In this document: in pieces, positions 7,041-9,022 of the stretch
How positions within the stretch are numbered: the first letter of the stretch is position 1
How the letters are laid out: the number at the start of each line of letters is the position of its first letter
Assembly: GCA_016929985.1 (NCBI GenBank)
Contig: JAFGIH010000837.1
Coordinates: 1-9,022 of the forward strand
Source of the DNA: Thermoleophilia bacterium
GTDB taxonomy: Bacteria > Actinomycetota > Thermoleophilia > RBG-16-64-13
DNA length: 9,022 bases
Reading direction: 5' to 3'
Notes under the pieces: generated by a model
What the model saw: the letters and a program-made list of their open reading frames with translations, nothing else
What the model was told of the DNA's origin: nothing
Databases searched by the model: none
Position numbers and translations under genes: made by a program

Positions 7041-7125
7041 AGCTTGTCCGGGTGTCGCCGGCTCTTGCGTCGCAGACTCCTCGTTGTGAAGAACACTTCC
7101 GACACACTCAGAAGGATAGCGTGAT
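7041..7125. promoter_or_regulatory. Divergent intergenic region between the met8-type gene and cobA-hemD
   Basis: If the met8-type gene starts at 7040, these 85 nt separate two divergent genes that act in consecutive steps, so promoters for both should lie here or just inside the genes. I see a good ribosome site, AAGGA at 7112-7116, 9 nt before ATG 7126. I do not see a convincing -35/-10 pair on either strand, and no riboswitch core. Confidence 0.3.
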
Positions 7126-8619
7126 ATGAACACCTCTGACGAGCGAGACGCAACTGGAGCAGTCTACCTGGTGGGGGCCGGCCCCGGTGACCACGACCTT
7201 CTGACTCTGGGCGCCGCCGAAGTCATCGCGGCGGCGGACGTGGTTGTCTACGATCGTTTGGTCGACCGTACCATCCTGGACCTGGCGTCGGCAGATGCCG
7301 AGATGGTGTACGTGGGCAAGCAGCCCGGAGCCCATTCGATCTCCCAAGATGGAATACACCAGATCCTGCTGGAGAAAGCTCTCGAGAAGAAGCGCGTTGT
7401 GCGACTCAAGGGAGGTGATCCCTTCGTATTCGGCCGCGGGGGTGAGGAGGCTTCGTTTCTCTCGCAGCACGGCATCCGCTTTTTCGTCGTGCCCGGCGTG
7501 ACCTCGGCGGTGGCGGCGCCGGCCTACGCAGGGATTCCCGTGACCGACAGACGATGCGCGTCTTCTTTCGCCGTCGTCACCGGGCACGAGGCTCCATCAG
7601 GACCGACGTCGCGCGTAGACTGGGCCTGCATTGCCAAAGGGTCGGACACCTTGGTCGTCCTGATGGGCCTTGCGAGTCTTGGGGCGATCACCGGCAGGCT
7701 CATCAGGGAAGGAAGGGCTGCGGATACCCCAGCCGCCGTCATCGAGCGGGGCACCACCACTGGTCAGCGTGTGGTGGTGGGTGAACTGACCAACATCGCG
7801 GAGCGTGCAGCCACGGCCGAGATGCGCAGCCCGACCGTGCTCGTGGTTGGTGAAGTCGTCCGGCTTCGCGAGACTGTAGCCTGGCGCAATGAAGGACACT
7901 TGACCGGAAAGCGCATTCTCGTGCCTCGGGCGTTGCCCTCTGCTCTCGACCTGCCTCAGTTACTTCGTGATGCGGGGGCTGAAGTGACGGTAGTCCCCTC
8001 ACTCACCCTTCGGCCCGAAACCCCACCGCCGGACCTGCTCGAGCGCCTGCGCGCGGCCGAATGGGTTGTGTTTGTCTCACCGCGTGCGGTGGATGTGTTG
8101 TTGGAGCATATGGAGGGACAGGACGCGGACATTCGGGAGTTGGCAGGTCGCCGGCTCGTCGCGGTCGACGAATTCACTCACGCCCGACTCAGACGAGCAC
8201 GGCTCAGAGTCGATTGTCTACCACGTGCTCCGGCGGACATGACGCGGGGACGCGTGTTGATTGTGGGTGGCGAGGACGAGGTCAATGAAGTGGTATCGAG
8301 GGCTATGGAATCAGTACACCCAGGCGATGTCTCTTTGGAGAGCGTCGATCAGCTGGTGGTGTATTCCTATCACAAGGATGAGCGCTTCCCCATCCCGCCT
8401 TTGGGCGAGCATGATGCCGTGGTTCTCAGCGACGCGATGGCGGTGCGCGCGTACTGCGGCACGTATTCTGAGAAACCCAATAGCCGGCAGCTCGTTCTCG
8501 CCTTGGGTGCGTCGGCCGTGGGTGAGGCGCGGTCGCTGGGCGTGAGGATCGATTTGCAGGCCGTAGAGTCGGAAGGCGCGGAACTGGCGCGGTTGATCGC
8601 GGATGAGCTTGCACGGTAA
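7126..8619 (+). CDS. Fused uroporphyrinogen-III C-methyltransferase / uroporphyrinogen-III synthase
   Basis: A 497-residue fusion of SUMT (CobA/SirA type, residues about 10-252) and HemD (about 258-497). The SUMT half is highly conserved: VGAGPGDHDLLTLGA (16-30), VYDRLV (41-46), VVRLKGGDPFVFGRGGEEA (91-109), VVPGVTSAVAAPAYAGIPVT (121-140), and VTGHE (151-155). It methylates uroporphyrinogen III at C2 and C7 to give precorrin-2. The HemD half, which closes hydroxymethylbilane to uroporphyrinogen III, is recognisable from GKRILVPRA (261-269), VVFVSPRAV (314-322), RVLIVGG (376-382), DAVVLSDAMAV (430-440) and ALGASAVGEARSLG (459-472), but its motifs are loose. SUMT-HemD fusions are known in Gram-positive and other bacteria. 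AAGGA at 7112-7116 supports ATG 7126. The gene is divergent from the met8-type gene that takes its product. Confidence 0.93.
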   Translation: MNTSDERDATGAVYLVGAGPGDHDLLTLGAAEVIAAADVVVYDRLVDRTILDLASADAEMVYVGKQPGAHSISQDGIHQILLEKALEKKRVVRLKGGDPFVFGRGGEEASFLSQHGIRFFVVPGVTSAVAAPAYAGIPVTDRRCASSFAVVTGHEAPSGPTSRVDWACIAKGSDTLVVLMGLASLGAITGRLIREGRAADTPAAVIERGTTTGQRVVVGELTNIAERAATAEMRSPTVLVVGEVVRLRETVAWRNEGHLTGKRILVPRALPSALDLPQLLRDAGAEVTVVPSLTLRPETPPPDLLERLRAAEWVVFVSPRAVDVLLEHMEGQDADIRELAGRRLVAVDEFTHARLRRARLRVDCLPRAPADMTRGRVLIVGGEDEVNEVVSRAMESVHPGDVSLESVDQLVVYSYHKDERFPIPPLGEHDAVVLSDAMAVRAYCGTYSEKPNSRQLVLALGASAVGEARSLGVRIDLQAVESEGAELARLIADELAR

Positions 8620-8906
8620 GATCTCGGTCTTCTCGTGAATCTGCAGCCTGGTCGCGAGAAGCAAGAGGTGGCCGAGAGCGACATCGGGGTTGAGCGGCGG
8701 CAATCCTGACGGGCTGGACCGCCCCGGGTGCTCTAGCGCATCCTCTGTAAGTACTAGTCCCCTCGCCCTGGAAGGTTGTGCGTGCCGACTGACTCTAAGA
8801 AGGGGATTGGGTTATCCACTTCTCACGTTCTTTTGCCATGAGACCCCAGCGGGCGTCGTAAACGGCTGGAGCTGGGCCGGCGCTGTGTGCGCGATTGGCA
8901 CTTGCC
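8620..8906. other. Intergenic stretch without a convincing gene
   Basis: Nothing here reads as a protein on either strand. A 78-codon frame (8690-8926) has no ribosome site or recognisable sequence and runs into the promoter of the next unit. The left end holds nested inverted repeats. A GGCGG/CCGCC pair (8696-8700 and 8719-8723) could form another small hairpin. No tRNA, CRISPR unit or clear insertion-sequence end is visible. Confidence 0.5.
8622..8677 (+). terminator. Nested inverted repeats just after cobA-hemD
   Basis: TCTCGG (8622-8627) pairs with CCGAGA (8672-8677), and CTTCTCG (8629-8635) pairs with CGAGAAG (8655-8661), three nucleotides after the TAA stop. The position suits a transcript-end structure, but there is no following T-run and the inner loop is 19 nt, so it could equally be an RNA stabilising hairpin. 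Confidence 0.35.
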
Positions 8907-8934
8907 TTGCGTTTCGCCGCTGCTGAGGTATAGT
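8907..8934 (+). promoter_or_regulatory. Sigma70-like promoter of the riboswitch transcript
   Basis: TTGCGT (8907-8912) and TATAGT (8929-8934) are separated by 16 nt. Each matches the consensus hexamer in four or more positions. Transcription would begin around 8941, just upstream of the riboswitch core, which is exactly where a leader-RNA promoter should be. Identified by eye only. Confidence 0.6.
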
Positions 8935-8943
8935 AAGCAGTCA

Positions 8944-9022
8944 GTTAGGCAATCGTAGGCGCGGCTGTGGTGTCAGGGAAGCCGGTGTGAGACCGGCGCG
9001 GTCCCGTCGCTGTAACCGGTTA
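8944..9022 (+). ncRNA. Cobalamin riboswitch, 5' part (cut by window edge)
   Basis: The conserved core of the adenosylcobalamin riboswitch is present. GGGAA (8976-8980) is followed by the perfect hairpin GCCGGT-GTGAG-ACCGGC (8981-8997), then GCGGTCCCGTCGCTGTAACC (8998-9017), which corresponds to the family's GCxGxCCCGCxACTGTgA stretch. The 3' portion, including the B12 box and the expression platform, lies beyond the window. Orientation is plus, so the regulated gene is to the right. The promoter upstream fits. The 5' boundary is approximate. Confidence 0.88.

Noticed and set aside
6003..7124. A 373-codon plus-strand frame through the end of cobQ and across the met8-type gene
   Set aside because: It is out of frame with cobQ and antisense to a clearly recognisable precorrin-2 dehydrogenase; the translation has no motif. 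Long shadow frames are common in GC-rich DNA. Only the coupled GTG at 6285 was kept, as a weak possibility.
8812..8820. TTATCCACT, one base off the DnaA-box consensus
   Set aside because: A single isolated near-match with no cluster, AT-rich element or replication gene nearby; expected by chance.
8806..8850. A short minus-strand reading ending in a peptide like MAKEREKWITQSPS, considered as the end of a transposase or other gene
   Set aside because: It cannot be tied to any family, and no upstream coding region or terminal inverted repeats could be seen.
8690..8926. A 78-codon plus-strand frame in the intergenic stretch
   Set aside because: No ribosome site, no recognisable sequence, and it overlaps the promoter of the riboswitch transcript.

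Overview
The window is a high-GC (about 60-65% by eye) cobalamin (vitamin B12) biosynthesis locus. It encodes the corrin-ring steps of the oxygen-independent (early cobalt insertion) route. CbiG is diagnostic of that route, and no CobG- or CobF-type oxygen-dependent enzyme is seen. GTG starts, strong Shine-Dalgarno sequences, Ala/Arg/Gly-rich proteins and a riboswitch core resembling those of high-GC Gram-positives would fit a deep-branching, probably anaerobic actinobacterial or similar lineage. That placement is only an inference.

Left part (1-6288, plus strand): one tightly packed operon with stop/start overlaps or a 1-nt gap at almost every junction. In order it holds the C-terminal end of cbiT (cut by the window edge), cbiL, cbiF, cbiG, cbiH, a fused cbiJ-cobO gene, and cobQ/cbiP. 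The methyltransferases and CbiG/CbiJ build the ring, the CobO half adenosylates the cobalt, and CobQ amidates the side chains. Three architectures stand out. CbiG seems to lack the usual central region. cbiG and cbiH overlap by about 139 nt in different frames. Precorrin-6A reductase and corrinoid adenosyltransferase are fused in one protein.

Middle (6285-7125): a GTG with a good ribosome-binding site overlaps the cobQ stop as if another operon gene began there. Its frame runs straight into the opposite strand of a convergent precorrin-2 dehydrogenase gene (met8/sirC type), which suggests a truncated gene at a rearrangement junction. The met8-type gene is on the minus strand and is divergent from the next gene.

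Right part (7126-9022, plus strand): a fused uroporphyrinogen-III C-methyltransferase/uroporphyrinogen-III synthase gene supplies precorrin-2, which the met8-type enzyme oxidises to sirohydrochlorin, the entry point for the left-hand operon. An intergenic stretch of about 320 nt without a convincing gene follows. It ends in a good sigma70-like promoter and the 5' half of a cobalamin riboswitch, cut by the window edge, which presumably controls a further B12-related gene to the right. Apart from the fusions and junction features, I see a recognisable metabolic locus rather than a wholly new system.
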